NCBI GenBank assembly: GCA_963803335.1
Contig: CAWDME010000012.1
Coordinates: 682,001 to 746,000, forward strand
DNA length: 64,000 nt
Direction: 5' to 3'
Source: DASSUW01 sp963803335
GTDB lineage: Bacteria; Actinomycetota; Thermoleophilia; Solirubrobacterales; Solirubrobacteraceae
Numbering within the stretch: position 1 is the stretch's first letter; the number at the start of each line of letters is the position of its first letter. Shown here one piece after another: positions 49,997 through 58,276 of the stretch. Both the position numbers and the translations under genes were made by a program. The notes below the pieces were generated by a model, which did not search any database, was not told the origin of the DNA, and saw only the letters and a program-made list of their open reading frames with translations.

Positions 49997-50920
49997 TCAC
50001 TCCTCCTGTTGACCGTTCGATCGATCCGCCTGCGGCACCAGCGCCGCGAAGTGCCGGAGCATGCGCTCGGCGTCGGGCTCTCGCCCGGTGAAGAGCTGGA
50101 ACGAGGCGGCGGCCTGGAACACCGCCATGCCACCGCCGTCGAGCGTGCGGCAACCGAGCTCGCGCGCGTGGCGAAGCAGCTCGGTCTCGAGCGGCATGTA
50201 GACGATGTCCGCCACCCACATCTCGCGCCGCAACAGCTCGAGCGGGATCGGCACGCCGGGATGCGACGCCATCCCGGTGGGGGTGGCGTGGATGAGCCCG
50301 TCCGCGCCTGCGAAGTGACTTTCCAGCCGGTCGCCGTTGGCCGCGACGACCCGCCGGCCGTTGAAGTGCTCAGCGAGTGCGTGGGCGAGGCGGGCCGCGC
50401 GCTCCTCGTCGCGATCGACCACCGTGAGCTCGCGGACGCCGAGGCTCAGGGCCGCATGGGCGACCGCCGTCCCGGCGCCGCCGGCGCCGAGCAGCACCGC
50501 GCGCCCTAGCGGAGCGCCCGCGAGCCCGAGCTCGAAGCTGCGGCTGAAGCCCGAGCGGTCGGTGTTGTAGCCGACGGCCCGACCATCGTCGAAGACGACC
50601 GTGTTCGCGGCGCCGAGCGCTCGCGTGGTCGGCGACAGGTCATCGAGGTGCTCGAGCGCGAGCTGCTTGCACGGGTGGGTGACGTTGACGCCGGCGAACC
50701 CCATCCGCCGCGCCTCGCTCAACAGCTCGCCCACGGCCTCGGCCGGGAGGTCGAGGTCCTCGAGATCGATCAGCTGGTAAAGGCAGCGCAGGCCGAGGGC
50801 CTCGCCCTCCGCCTCGTGCAGCGGAGGACTGGCCGAGCTGCCGATGCCCGCGCCGATCAGACCGAGGAGGAAACGGTCGCCGTGCGCCTCGCCCAACTTT
50901 GTACGAACTGGTTCGTTCAC
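49997..50920 (-). CDS. aroE: shikimate/quinate dehydrogenase
   Basis: A 307-residue dehydrogenase from the GTG at 50920; a longer frame to 50998 has an unlike head. The substrate domain shows GIGSSASPPLHEAEGEALGL and GVNVTHPCKQ (catalytic Lys), then AANTVVF and YNTDRSGFSRSFE. The nucleotide domain has LLGAGGAGTAVAHAAL and VVDRDEERAARL (acidic residue after the second strand, which favours NAD over NADP). The SPPLHE and THPCKQ variants recall quinate/shikimate dehydrogenases of the QsuD kind rather than biosynthetic AroE. It heads the operon that ends with aroQ. Confidence 0.88.
   Translation of the reverse strand: MNEPVRTKLGEAHGDRFLLGLIGAGIGSSASPPLHEAEGEALGLRCLYQLIDLEDLDLPAEAVGELLSEARRMGFAGVNVTHPCKQLALEHLDDLSPTTRALGAANTVVFDDGRAVGYNTDRSGFSRSFELGLAGAPLGRAVLLGAGGAGTAVAHAALSLGVRELTVVDRDEERAARLAHALAEHFNGRRVVAANGDRLESHFAGADGLIHATPTGMASHPGVPIPLELLRREMWVADIVYMPLETELLRHARELGCRTLDGGGMAVFQAAASFQLFTGREPDAERMLRHFAALVPQADRSNGQQEE
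50903..50916. promoter_or_regulatory. palindromic operator candidate for the TetR regulator
   Basis: ACGAAC-TG-GTTCGT is a perfect 14-base palindrome lying next to the GTG start of the dehydrogenase gene, in the region shared with the divergent TetR gene. Its size and place suit a TetR dimer that shuts the transport/catabolic operon until ligand arrives. Confidence 0.5.
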
Positions 50921-51017
50921 CCAGATTGGCGGAATGTAACCACATCTCGCGCGCCCTGGCGAGCGATCCGCGCGTACACTCCGGAAAACCGTGCCCATGG
51001 CGGGCGAAAGGACCTGA

Positions 51018-51677
51018 ATGCCGGCTCGCGGAGCCGAGGCGCGCGGCGGTGTGGTGCGCCGCCGCGACCCTGACGGGACGCAGACCGAGATCCTCGACGT
51101 GGCGACGCGCGAGTTCGCCGAGCACGGCTATGCCGGCGCGCGCGTGGACGAGATCGCGGCGCTCACCCGCACGACGAAGCGGATGATCTACTACTACTTC
51201 GGCAGCAAGGAGGGCCTATTCGTCGCGGTCCTCCAGCGCGCCTACGCGCGGATCCGGGCGCTCGAGCAGGAGGTCGAGGTCGACCACCTCGATCCCGAGG
51301 CCGCGATCCGGCGGGTCGCCGAGCTCACGTTCGACCACCACGAGTCGCACCCCGACTTCATCAGGCTCGTGACGATCGAGAACATCCACCGCGCAGAGCA
51401 CATGGCCAAGCTCGACGGCTTCGCCCAACTGAACAGCCCGGCGATCGCCGTCCTCGAAGGGATTCTTGAACGCGGCTACGCGGAGGGCCGGTTTCGTCGC
51501 ACGGTGGACGCCGTCGACCTGCACATGATGATCAGCGCCTTCTGCGTGTTCCGGGTGGCGAACCAGCACACCTTCGGAACGATCTTCCGCCGGGACATGC
51601 TGTCGCCGCAGCTGCGCGACCACTACCGCCGGATGGTCGGCGACATGGTCGTGGGCTTCCTCACCGGCCCGGCCTGA
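51018..51677 (+). CDS. TetR-family transcriptional regulator
   Basis: A 219-residue regulator with AAAGGA before the ATG. The DNA-binding helix-turn-helix covers about 22-70: ILDVATREFAEHGYAGARVD, EIAALTRTTKRMIYYYFGSK (typical YYYFGSKEGL end). The C-terminal ligand-binding part includes LTFDHHESHPDFIRLVTIEN, IHRAEHMAK and MMISAFCVFRVANQHTF. It diverges from the leftward aroE-liv-aroQ operon and probably controls it. A medium-chain dehydrogenase follows 36 bases later. Confidence 0.92.
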   Translation: MPARGAEARGGVVRRRDPDGTQTEILDVATREFAEHGYAGARVDEIAALTRTTKRMIYYYFGSKEGLFVAVLQRAYARIRALEQEVEVDHLDPEAAIRRVAELTFDHHESHPDFIRLVTIENIHRAEHMAKLDGFAQLNSPAIAVLEGILERGYAEGRFRRTVDAVDLHMMISAFCVFRVANQHTFGTIFRRDMLSPQLRDHYRRMVGDMVVGFLTGPA

Positions 51678-51713
51678 CGGTACGCACGGCTCGCGCGAGT
51701 AGCGTCCGGGCGC

Positions 51714-52724
51714 ATGGCGCAGATGCGAGCGGTGGTCGCGGAGCGGCCGGACGGGCCTGACGGGCTCGTCGTACGCGAGGTGGCGCGCCCCGAGCCCCGT
51801 CCGGGGTGGGCGCTGGTCAGGGTTGAGGCGTTCGGGCTCAATCGGTCCGAGTACAAGACGCTCAAGGGGTACGCCGGCGATGCGGTGACGTTCCCGCGGA
51901 TCCTCGGGATCGAGCTGGTCGGTGTGGTCGAGGCCGTGCACGGGGACGCGCCCGCCGTGCCGCCGGGGACGACAGTCGCGGCGCTGATGGGGGAGATGGG
52001 CCGCGCGTTCGACGGCGGCTACGCCGAGTACGCGCTCGTCCCTGAGCACCTGCTGATCGCGCTCGACACCACGCTGCCGTGGGACGTGCTCGGCGCGCTG
52101 CCCGAGACGTTCGTGACCGCCGCCGGCTCGCTCGAGCACCTCGACCTGGACGAGGAGGACACGCTTCTGGTGCGAGGTGCGACGTCCTCGGTTGGCCTTG
52201 CCTGCCTGGAGCTCGCCCGCGCCGCCGGCGTGCGGGTGATCGCGACGACGCGCAGCGAGGCGAAGGGCCGGAGGCTGACCGAGCTCGGCGCTACGGGCAT
52301 CGTGCTCGAGGGTGACGGCTTCATCGAGCGCGCCCGGGGCGCGCTGCCCGAGGGCGGCGCCGACGGCGCAGTTGATCTCATCGGTGGCCGCGCGGTGCTT
52401 GAGACGCTGCGCCTGCTGCGCCCCGGCGCGACGGCCTGCAACTCCGGCTCGCTGTCCGACACCTGGGTGATCCCGGACTTCGAGCCAATCGCGATGATCC
52501 CGTCGGGGCGCAAGCTGACGGTGTTTCATTCCAACGACGTGCACGACGCGCGGGTCGGGGGGCCGCTGCTGCGCGCCATCGTCGAGCAGGTCGAGCGCGG
52601 CGAGGTGGCGCCGAACATCGACACGGTCTACGCCCTCGAGCAGACGATCGACGCGCACCGCCGGATGGCAGCGGGCGAGGCGACCGGCAAGCTCGTAGTG
52701 CTGCCGCGCGCCGCGACCGCCTGA
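51714..52724 (+). CDS. MDR-type quinone oxidoreductase/alcohol dehydrogenase
   Basis: A 336-residue medium-chain reductase without the structural or catalytic zinc cysteines, so closer to quinone oxidoreductases. The N-terminal GroES-like part has PRPGWALVRVEAFGLNRSEY and ILGIELVGVVEA. The nucleotide domain has LLVRGATSSVGLACLELARA (the GxxxxxG motif as ATSSVG) and VIATTRSEAKGRRLTELGAT. NADPH is the usual cofactor. It is 36 bases after the TetR gene and may share its promoter; the substrate is unknown. Confidence 0.88.
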   Translation: MAQMRAVVAERPDGPDGLVVREVARPEPRPGWALVRVEAFGLNRSEYKTLKGYAGDAVTFPRILGIELVGVVEAVHGDAPAVPPGTTVAALMGEMGRAFDGGYAEYALVPEHLLIALDTTLPWDVLGALPETFVTAAGSLEHLDLDEEDTLLVRGATSSVGLACLELARAAGVRVIATTRSEAKGRRLTELGATGIVLEGDGFIERARGALPEGGADGAVDLIGGRAVLETLRLLRPGATACNSGSLSDTWVIPDFEPIAMIPSGRKLTVFHSNDVHDARVGGPLLRAIVEQVERGEVAPNIDTVYALEQTIDAHRRMAAGEATGKLVVLPRAATA

Positions 52725-52779
52725 GCCGCGCCGTGGGCACGGAGGGTATTGGGCGGATGCACGTAATAGGGGCCCGACG

Positions 52780-53295
52780 ATGATCCTCCCGAAGGTCCGA
52801 GACCCTCGCTTCGTGACGATCCGCCGCGGTGGGACCCTCACCGATTCGGATCACCGGCTCCTCGCTCTTTGGGCGGCATCGTGCGCGGAGCACGTCCTCG
52901 ACCTCTTCGAATCGGCTCAGCCTGAGGACCCACGACCTCGTGAGGCGATCGAGCATGCTCGCGCCTGGGTGCGTGGCGAGGTGACGATGACCCAGGCTCG
53001 CAGGGCGGCCGGCCGTGCAATGGCCGCGGCGAGAGACCTGTCTGGGGCAGCGCGGCATTCTGCGTACGCTGCTGGCCAGGCCGGGGTCGTCCCGCACGTC
53101 GCCGCGCACGAACTTGGTGCGGCCGCCTATGCGATCAAGGCCGCACGTGCTGGCGCGCCAGAAGGCGAGGGCGACGGCGCAGGGCGACTCGAGTGCCGGT
53201 GGCAGCGTGCCCAGCTCCCGGAGGCGATCCGCGAGCTCGTACTTGACGACCAGCGGTTGCGGAACCACATCTGCTGGTCGGTGTTTGACTGCTGA
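52780..53295 (+). CDS. putative immunity protein (Imm-5-like domain)
   Basis: A 171-residue helical protein matching a widespread family annotated as putative immunity protein (Imm-5-like): LPKVRDPRFVTIRRGGTLTD, HRLLALWAASCAEHVLDLFE, EAIEHARAWVRGEVTMTQAR, AAHELGAAAYAIKAARAGAP, RELVLDDQRLRNHICWSVFD. Despite the name, no toxin gene is adjacent and many members are solitary, so an immunity role is doubtful. It may have another housekeeping or signalling task. The gene appears complete and monocistronic. Confidence 0.8.
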   Translation: MILPKVRDPRFVTIRRGGTLTDSDHRLLALWAASCAEHVLDLFESAQPEDPRPREAIEHARAWVRGEVTMTQARRAAGRAMAAARDLSGAARHSAYAAGQAGVVPHVAAHELGAAAYAIKAARAGAPEGEGDGAGRLECRWQRAQLPEAIRELVLDDQRLRNHICWSVFDC

Positions 53296-53460
53296 GCCCG
53301 CGTCGGGCGCGAGAACGGTCCGAACGAGCTGCCGGTGGAAGCGACCCGCTCGGCGACGGGTACTTGGATCTCCAAGGGCTTCTAGCGTGGTCTGAGCCTT
53401 CTTCAGCTGTGCTCACGTGCCCTCACTTTGAACCCCGTTTGAGACCCCGTCGCGTGTTGC

Positions 53461-53501
53461 CTCCGGCGCCCCGAGCCGACAAGCTCGAGGCGCCGGAGTT
53501 T
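53461..53501 (+). terminator. hairpin with short U-run after the Imm-5-like gene
   Basis: CTCCGGCGCC (53461-53470) pairs with GGCGCCGGAG (53489-53498). An inner CGAGC/GCTCG stem lies between, and TTT follows at 53499-53501. It lies 165 bases after the stop at 53295 and reads as a rightward terminator. Confidence 0.6.
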
Positions 53502-53541
53502 CGCTTACGCACCGCCGGCGCGCGGCGTTTCCTGACGAGGC

Positions 53542-53845
53542 GGCGTGCACGGTGAGCACCACACGCCGGTATGACGTGAGCGTCGGTGTCCGGTGTCGGT
53601 CACGGCGAGGATCACGTGCGCGACGCCCGTCTGCGCAGTACAGGGCACTTGCGCCAGCCAGAACGGCGGGCATGTCGACGGTTGCCGATGTCACTCAGCA
53701 CCAGCACGCGCGGTTTGCCCTTGGTGCTGTCTACCGCGGTCGGTGACGGCGGCGCCGCTGCCGCCGGCCCAGCGGCCGTCAGCGCGACCGCGACGCCGAA
53801 TGCGATTGCCGCCCTCACACGAGTGACGCGTCTGATCGTTCGCAC
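53542..53845 (-). pseudogene. collapsed DUF1593-type secreted protein gene
   Basis: From the ATG at 53845 a signal peptide (RAAIAFGVAVALTAAGPAAA) is followed by GKPRVLVLSDIGN, the opening of DUF1593 (nucleoside-hydrolase-like) secreted proteins, which normally continues EPDD. Instead the frame changes at once. About 100 bases on, one leftward frame gives VAHVILAVTDTG and the next gives PTLTSYRRVVLTVHA, which together match the last strands of the same family. Roughly 400 residues between are deleted and a frameshift is present. It lies downstream of the ABC transporter operon on the same strand and was probably its last gene. Confidence 0.6.
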
Positions 53846-53881
53846 GATCCTCCTCCTGCCGGACTGTGCAGAAACGGGCGG

Positions 53882-53907
53882 GGCGGCGGCCCGGGCGGGC
53901 CGCCGCC
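53882..53907 (-). terminator. terminator of the sugar ABC transporter operon
   Basis: GGCGGCGGCCCG (53882-53893) and CGGGCCGCCGCC (53896-53907) form a perfect 12-bp stem 8 bases after the stop of the binding-protein gene. On the minus strand GTTTC follows about 6 bases later. Confidence 0.7.
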
Positions 53908-53915
53908 GCTGGGTC

Positions 53916-54917
53916 CTACGACTTCTTCGCGAAGACGCCGAACTGATCGGCGTTTTCCTTGGTGACGAGCTCGCAGTCGATGGCCTGCTTCTCCGGCTTG
54001 CTGGCCTTGCCGTTCTTGATGAAGTCGTCGGCCTGCTCGACCGCCATCTGCGAGATCAGCGCCGCCGGCTGAAGGACGGTCGCCCCCATCTCGTCCTTCT
54101 TGACGGCCGAGATCGCGTCGGGGCTGCCGTCGAAGCCGACCACCGTGACCTTCTTGATCAGTCCCGCGGCCTTCAGTGCGGCGACCGCGCCGAGCGCCAT
54201 CGTGTCGTTGCCGGCGATCACGCCGTTGATGTTGCGGTTGCGCTGGATGATCGTCTCCATCTTGTTGAAGGCCTCCTGCTGGTCCCAGTTGGCCGTCTGC
54301 TTCGCCACCTTCTTCAGATCGGGGTACTGCGAGATGACGTCGTTGTAGCCCTTGGACCGCACGCCGGCGTTCGTGTCGGACTCCTTGCCGGTGAGCTCGA
54401 CATAGTTCCCCTTGCCCTTCATCGCCTTGACGAACTGCTGGCCGCCGAGCTGAGCGCCCTGCGAGTTGTTCGAGACGATCTGGGCCGTGGCGATGCCCGT
54501 GGCGTTGATCTCGCGGTCGATCAGGAAGACCGGGATGCCGGCGGCCTGGGCCTTCTTGACGGGGCCGATCGACGCGTCGGCGCCGGCGTTGTCGAGGATG
54601 ATCGCCTTCGCCTTGCGCGAGATCGCCGCGTCGATGAGCTCGCTCTGCTTGTTCGGGTCGTCGTCGTGCGACGCGACCGACGTGTCGTAGCCGAGCTCCT
54701 TGGCCTTCGCCGACGCGGCGTCGGCCTCCGCCTTGAAGAACGGGTTGTCGACCGCGGGCGTGATGATCGCGATCAGCCCGCCCTTGTCGCCGCCGCTGCT
54801 CGCGCCGGAGTCCTTCGACGTCGAAGACGATGAATCATCGCCGCCGCAGCCGGCGACCACGAAGGCCGCTACGAGCGCAAGGGCAAGCACGAGCCGAATG
54901 GCCCTGAGTTGCAACAT
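53916..54917 (-). CDS. sugar ABC transporter substrate-binding lipoprotein (RbsB-like)
   Basis: A 333-residue binding protein. The signal ends in a lipobox (AFVVAGC), with a Ser/Gly linker to about residue 45. The type-I periplasmic fold starts GLIAIITPAVDNPFFKAEAD and contains AIILDNAGADASIGPVKKAQ, GIPVFLIDREINATGIATAQ, GNDTMALGAVAALKAAG and TVVGFDGSPDAISAV, the usual hinge and pentose-contact regions of RbsB-type proteins. It is preceded by the permease after 38 bases. The ligand is expected to be a pentose or similar sugar. Confidence 0.92.
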   Translation of the reverse strand: MLQLRAIRLVLALALVAAFVVAGCGGDDSSSSTSKDSGASSGGDKGGLIAIITPAVDNPFFKAEADAASAKAKELGYDTSVASHDDDPNKQSELIDAAISRKAKAIILDNAGADASIGPVKKAQAAGIPVFLIDREINATGIATAQIVSNNSQGAQLGGQQFVKAMKGKGNYVELTGKESDTNAGVRSKGYNDVISQYPDLKKVAKQTANWDQQEAFNKMETIIQRNRNINGVIAGNDTMALGAVAALKAAGLIKKVTVVGFDGSPDAISAVKKDEMGATVLQPAALISQMAVEQADDFIKNGKASKPEKQAIDCELVTKENADQFGVFAKKS

Positions 54918-54954
54918 TTTGATCGTTCCCTCCTAGGGTGTTCGGTGCGCGGCG

Positions 54955-56067
54955 TTACGCGGCCGCGGTGCTACGGGGTGGAGTTGCCGCCACGCTCGCG
55001 GCCGCTGCTGCGGCCGCTCCGCGGCGCTGGATCCGCTGCTGGCTCTGATCGAGGATCACCGCGAGCACGATCACCGTGCCCTTGATCACGATCTGCCAGA
55101 ACGTCGAGACGCCGACGATCACGAGTCCGTCGGCGAGGAAGCCGATGACGAAGGCACCGATCAGCGCGCCGCGAACGGTGCCTCGCCCGCCCATCAGCGA
55201 CGTGCCGCCGATGACGACTGCCGCGATGGCGTTGAGCTCGAACGATTCGCCGGCCTGCGGCGCGGCCGACGTGAGCTCGGAGGCGATGATCAGGCCGGAC
55301 ATCGCGGCGCAGAGCCCGGAGATCATGTAGACGCGACGCTTGACGCGGTTGACCTTCACGCCCGCCAGCTCCGCGGCGCGCTCGTTGCCGCCGACCGCGT
55401 ACACCCAGCGGCCGAACGGCGCCCGGCGCGTCAGGAACGTGGCGGCCGCGGCGAACAGCGCCATCAGCCAGATCGACACGGGGATCGTGAGGATCTCGCC
55501 GGACCCGAGGACGTCGAATCCGGTGTTGCCGAGCTCAGGGCTGCCGCCCAGGTTCGGGTACGTCTCGCCCCCGGAGATCAGCAACGCGACACCGCGCGCG
55601 ACGTACAACATGCCCAGAGTGGCGATGAACGGCGCCACGCCGAAGCGTGTGACGACCGTCCCGTTGACGGCCCCGACACCGGCGCCGACGGCCAGCGCGA
55701 TGACGATCACCGCCCACACCGGCGGGAACACGGTGACGCCGCCGACATGCAGCCCTTCCAGCAGCACGCCGGCCACGACGCCCGACAGGCCGACGATCGA
55801 CCCCACGGAGAGGTCGATACCTCCGGTGAGGATGACCATGAGCATGCCGATCGCGAGGATCGCGTTGATCGCGACATGCCGCGTCATCGTCACCAGGTTG
55901 TCCCAGGTGAGGTAGGAGTCCGAGAGCAGCGCGAACACGATGATCAGGACGATCAGCGCGATGAACGCGCGCAACTCGAGGACCACGTTGAAGAGCCGCA
56001 GCCGGCGGCCTTCGCTGGTGGTGGGGGCGTCCGCGATCGTGGGTGCGGACACGGAAGGGCTGCTCAT
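54955..56067 (-). CDS. sugar ABC transporter permease (RbsC-like)
   Basis: A 370-residue permease with eight to ten helices. Ribose-type marks: NAILAIGMLMVILTGGIDLS, VGSIVGLSGVVAGVLL, GALFVARG-like region here as GMLYVARGVALLISGG, and NAIAAVVIGGTSLMGGRGTV near the C-terminal helices. The ATG overlaps the stop of the ATPase gene (ATGA). Confidence 0.94.
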   Translation of the reverse strand: MSSPSVSAPTIADAPTTSEGRRLRLFNVVLELRAFIALIVLIIVFALLSDSYLTWDNLVTMTRHVAINAILAIGMLMVILTGGIDLSVGSIVGLSGVVAGVLLEGLHVGGVTVFPPVWAVIVIALAVGAGVGAVNGTVVTRFGVAPFIATLGMLYVARGVALLISGGETYPNLGGSPELGNTGFDVLGSGEILTIPVSIWLMALFAAAATFLTRRAPFGRWVYAVGGNERAAELAGVKVNRVKRRVYMISGLCAAMSGLIIASELTSAAPQAGESFELNAIAAVVIGGTSLMGGRGTVRGALIGAFVIGFLADGLVIVGVSTFWQIVIKGTVIVLAVILDQSQQRIQRRGAAAAAAASVAATPPRSTAAA

Positions 56068-57608
56068 GCGCTCACCCCCGGTGCACCGCTCTCAAGACCT
56101 TCGGACGCGGCCATGATCTCCTCTCTCGTCGCCGTTCCGCGACGGAACTCGCGCACGATCCGGCCCTTGGCCATGACCAGCAGCCGGTCCGGCACGTGCA
56201 ACGCCTCTTCCAGCTCGGACGTCGCGAACAGCACGCCGAGCCCTTCCTTCGCCTGCTCGGTCATCAACTCGAAGATCTCGGCCTTCGCGCCGACGTCGAT
56301 GCCGCGTGTCGGCTCGTCGAGCAGCAGCACGCGCGGCTCGGTGAGCAGCGCCTTGCCGAGCACGACCTTCTGCTGGTTGCCGCCGCTCAACGACCCGATC
56401 GGCGCCTGCGGGCCGGACGCCTTCACCGTGATGCTGCGCATCATGCCCTCGATCGCGCCGCGCTCGCGGTCGCGAGCGACCCAGGCGATCTTCACATAGC
56501 GAGCGAGGCTGGCGAGCGTCATGTTCTCGCCGACGGTCATGGGTGGCACGAGGCCGTCGCGTTGACGGTCCTCCGGCACGAGCGCGATGCCCCGCGCGAT
56601 GCGCTCGGTGATCGACGCGTTCTCTAGCAGTTGGCCGTCCAGCGAGACCGACCCAGTGGCTGGTGACAGGCGCCCCGCGAGCGTCTCGAGCAGCTCGGTG
56701 CGCCCGGCGCCCATCAGCCCGTAGAGGCCGACGATCTCCCCGGCGCGGACGGTCAGCGAGACGTCGTCGACCGCCAGGCGGCCCGGATTCGCCGGGTCGG
56801 AGACGACCAGGCCCTCGACGACGAGACGCGTCTCGTGGGCGTCCGCGTGCTCGCTCGGGAACAGCTCGCTCGGGCTCCGGCCGACCATGTGCTCGACGAT
56901 CCAGCTCGCGGCGACGTCATCCGCCTCCGCCTCGCCGACGAGCTCCCCGTCGCGCAGCACGACCACGTGGTCGGCGATCTCCAGCGCCTCCTCGAGGTGG
57001 TGGGAGATGTAGACGATCGCCACACCGTCGGCGGTGAGGTCGCGGATGACGCGGAACAGCACCTCGATCTCGGCGATGCTGAGCGCCGACGTGGGCTCGT
57101 CCATGATCAGCACGCGTGCGCGCTCGGAAAGCGCCCGGGCGATCTCGACGATCTGCTGCTGGCCGACGCGCAGGTCGCCGACGAGCGTGGCGGGGTCGAG
57201 CGGCTCGTCCAAGCGCTTGAGCAGCGCCTCGGTGATCTCGCGTTGCTCGGACTGATCGATCGCGAGGCCATGCCGCGCGCGCTCACGCGCCATGAACACG
57301 TTGTCCGAGATGCTCAAGTTCGGGAACAGGCTGAGCTCCTGGTGGATGATCGCGATGCCGCGCGCCGCGGCATCTCGCGGCCCGCGCAACGTGACTGGCT
57401 CGCCGTCGAGCTCGAGCGCCCCCGTCGTCGGCGTCTCGATGCCGGCGAAGATCTTCATCAGCGTCGACTTGCCGGCGCCGTTCTCGCCGAACAGCGCGGT
57501 GACGCGGCCGGGCGTGACAGCGAAGTCCACGCCCTTGAGCGCGTGCGTGGCGCCGAACACCTTGTTGATGCCCCGCGCGCGCATGATCGGTGCGGTTGCG
57601 ACGGTCAT
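56064..57608 (-). CDS. sugar ABC transporter ATPase, double domain (RbsA-like)
   Basis: A 514-residue protein with two ABC domains, as in ribose/xylose importers. First domain: Walker A GENGAGKSTLMK, signature VGQQQIVEIARAL, Walker B LIMDEPTSALS. Second domain: a degenerate Walker A LYGLMGAGRTELLE, signature LSGGNQQKVVLGKAL, Walker B LLLDEPTRGIDVGAK. The order and the degenerate second P-loop are normal for the family. It overlaps the DUF2291 gene upstream and the permease downstream. Confidence 0.95.
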   Translation of the reverse strand: MTVATAPIMRARGINKVFGATHALKGVDFAVTPGRVTALFGENGAGKSTLMKIFAGIETPTTGALELDGEPVTLRGPRDAAARGIAIIHQELSLFPNLSISDNVFMARERARHGLAIDQSEQREITEALLKRLDEPLDPATLVGDLRVGQQQIVEIARALSERARVLIMDEPTSALSIAEIEVLFRVIRDLTADGVAIVYISHHLEEALEIADHVVVLRDGELVGEAEADDVAASWIVEHMVGRSPSELFPSEHADAHETRLVVEGLVVSDPANPGRLAVDDVSLTVRAGEIVGLYGLMGAGRTELLETLAGRLSPATGSVSLDGQLLENASITERIARGIALVPEDRQRDGLVPPMTVGENMTLASLARYVKIAWVARDRERGAIEGMMRSITVKASGPQAPIGSLSGGNQQKVVLGKALLTEPRVLLLDEPTRGIDVGAKAEIFELMTEQAKEGLGVLFATSELEEALHVPDRLLVMAKGRIVREFRRGTATREEIMAASEGLESGAPGVSA

Positions 57609-58276
57609 GATGCCGGCTCCAGCCGCACGGGCGTGATCGTCACGACGTCCGGGGTGATCAGCGTGAACGCGCCGACGAACTTGACCCGCTTGCCCTCCAG
57701 CTCCTTGGGATCGACGCCCTTGAGCACGCGGGCCTTCACCTGGTTGTTGAGCGCCGTGCCCGCGTCCGCGAACTCGACCTGGTTGGTGAACTGGCCGAAC
57801 TTGATGAAGCCGACCGCGTCGCGGATCGACGTCCCGTTCAGCGCCGGGCCCACCTGCAGCGAGACGCGTGTGGCCTTGGGGACGCCCGGCACGTTGACCT
57901 GCATCAGCCCGCCCTCGGCGCCGCCGGCGACGCCCGTCCCACTGGCCGCGAACGCGTACGGGCTCGTGCCCTCGCGCTTGCCGTACTTCTCGGACGCGCC
58001 GTTCTGATCCTTGCGCAGCGCCGCGAGCAGCGTGGGAAGTGCGACCGCGTCCTTGTCGAGCGTCTCCACGGCCTTCGGGAACGTCTCCTTGCCGTAGGAG
58101 TCCGGATCAAACGCCTTGCGCCCGGAGGCCGTGGTCTTGACGTCGCCCTTCTTGTAGGTCGTGTCGAGCGCCATGGCGAGGATCACCAGCGCGGCGAGGA
58201 CGAGGCCGATCACCCGCGGGCTCACGCGCCGGCGCGACGGGCCGTCGCGCGGAGGTGACTGGGCCGCTGCCGTCAT
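57605..58276 (-). CDS. DUF2291-family protein
   Basis: A 223-residue membrane-anchored protein of the DUF2291 family. One helix lies near residues 18-38 (RVIGLVLAALVILAMALDTT). The outer part has YGKETFPKAVETLDKDAVAL, YGKREGTSPYAFAASGTG, and the beta-rich IKFGQFTNQVEFADAGTALN typical of the family. DUF2291 genes usually sit beside ribose-type transporters; the role may be in sugar capture or assembly. Overlaps (ATGA) tie it to the isomerase before and the ATPase after. Confidence 0.85.
   Translation of the reverse strand: MTAAAQSPPRDGPSRRRVSPRVIGLVLAALVILAMALDTTYKKGDVKTTASGRKAFDPDSYGKETFPKAVETLDKDAVALPTLLAALRKDQNGASEKYGKREGTSPYAFAASGTGVAGGAEGGLMQVNVPGVPKATRVSLQVGPALNGTSIRDAVGFIKFGQFTNQVEFADAGTALNNQVKARVLKGVDPKELEGKRVKFVGAFTLITPDVVTITPVRLEPAS

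Noticed and set aside
52780..53295. Toxin-immunity module
   Set aside because: The protein belongs to an Imm-5-like family, but no toxin, secretion or polymorphic gene is beside it.
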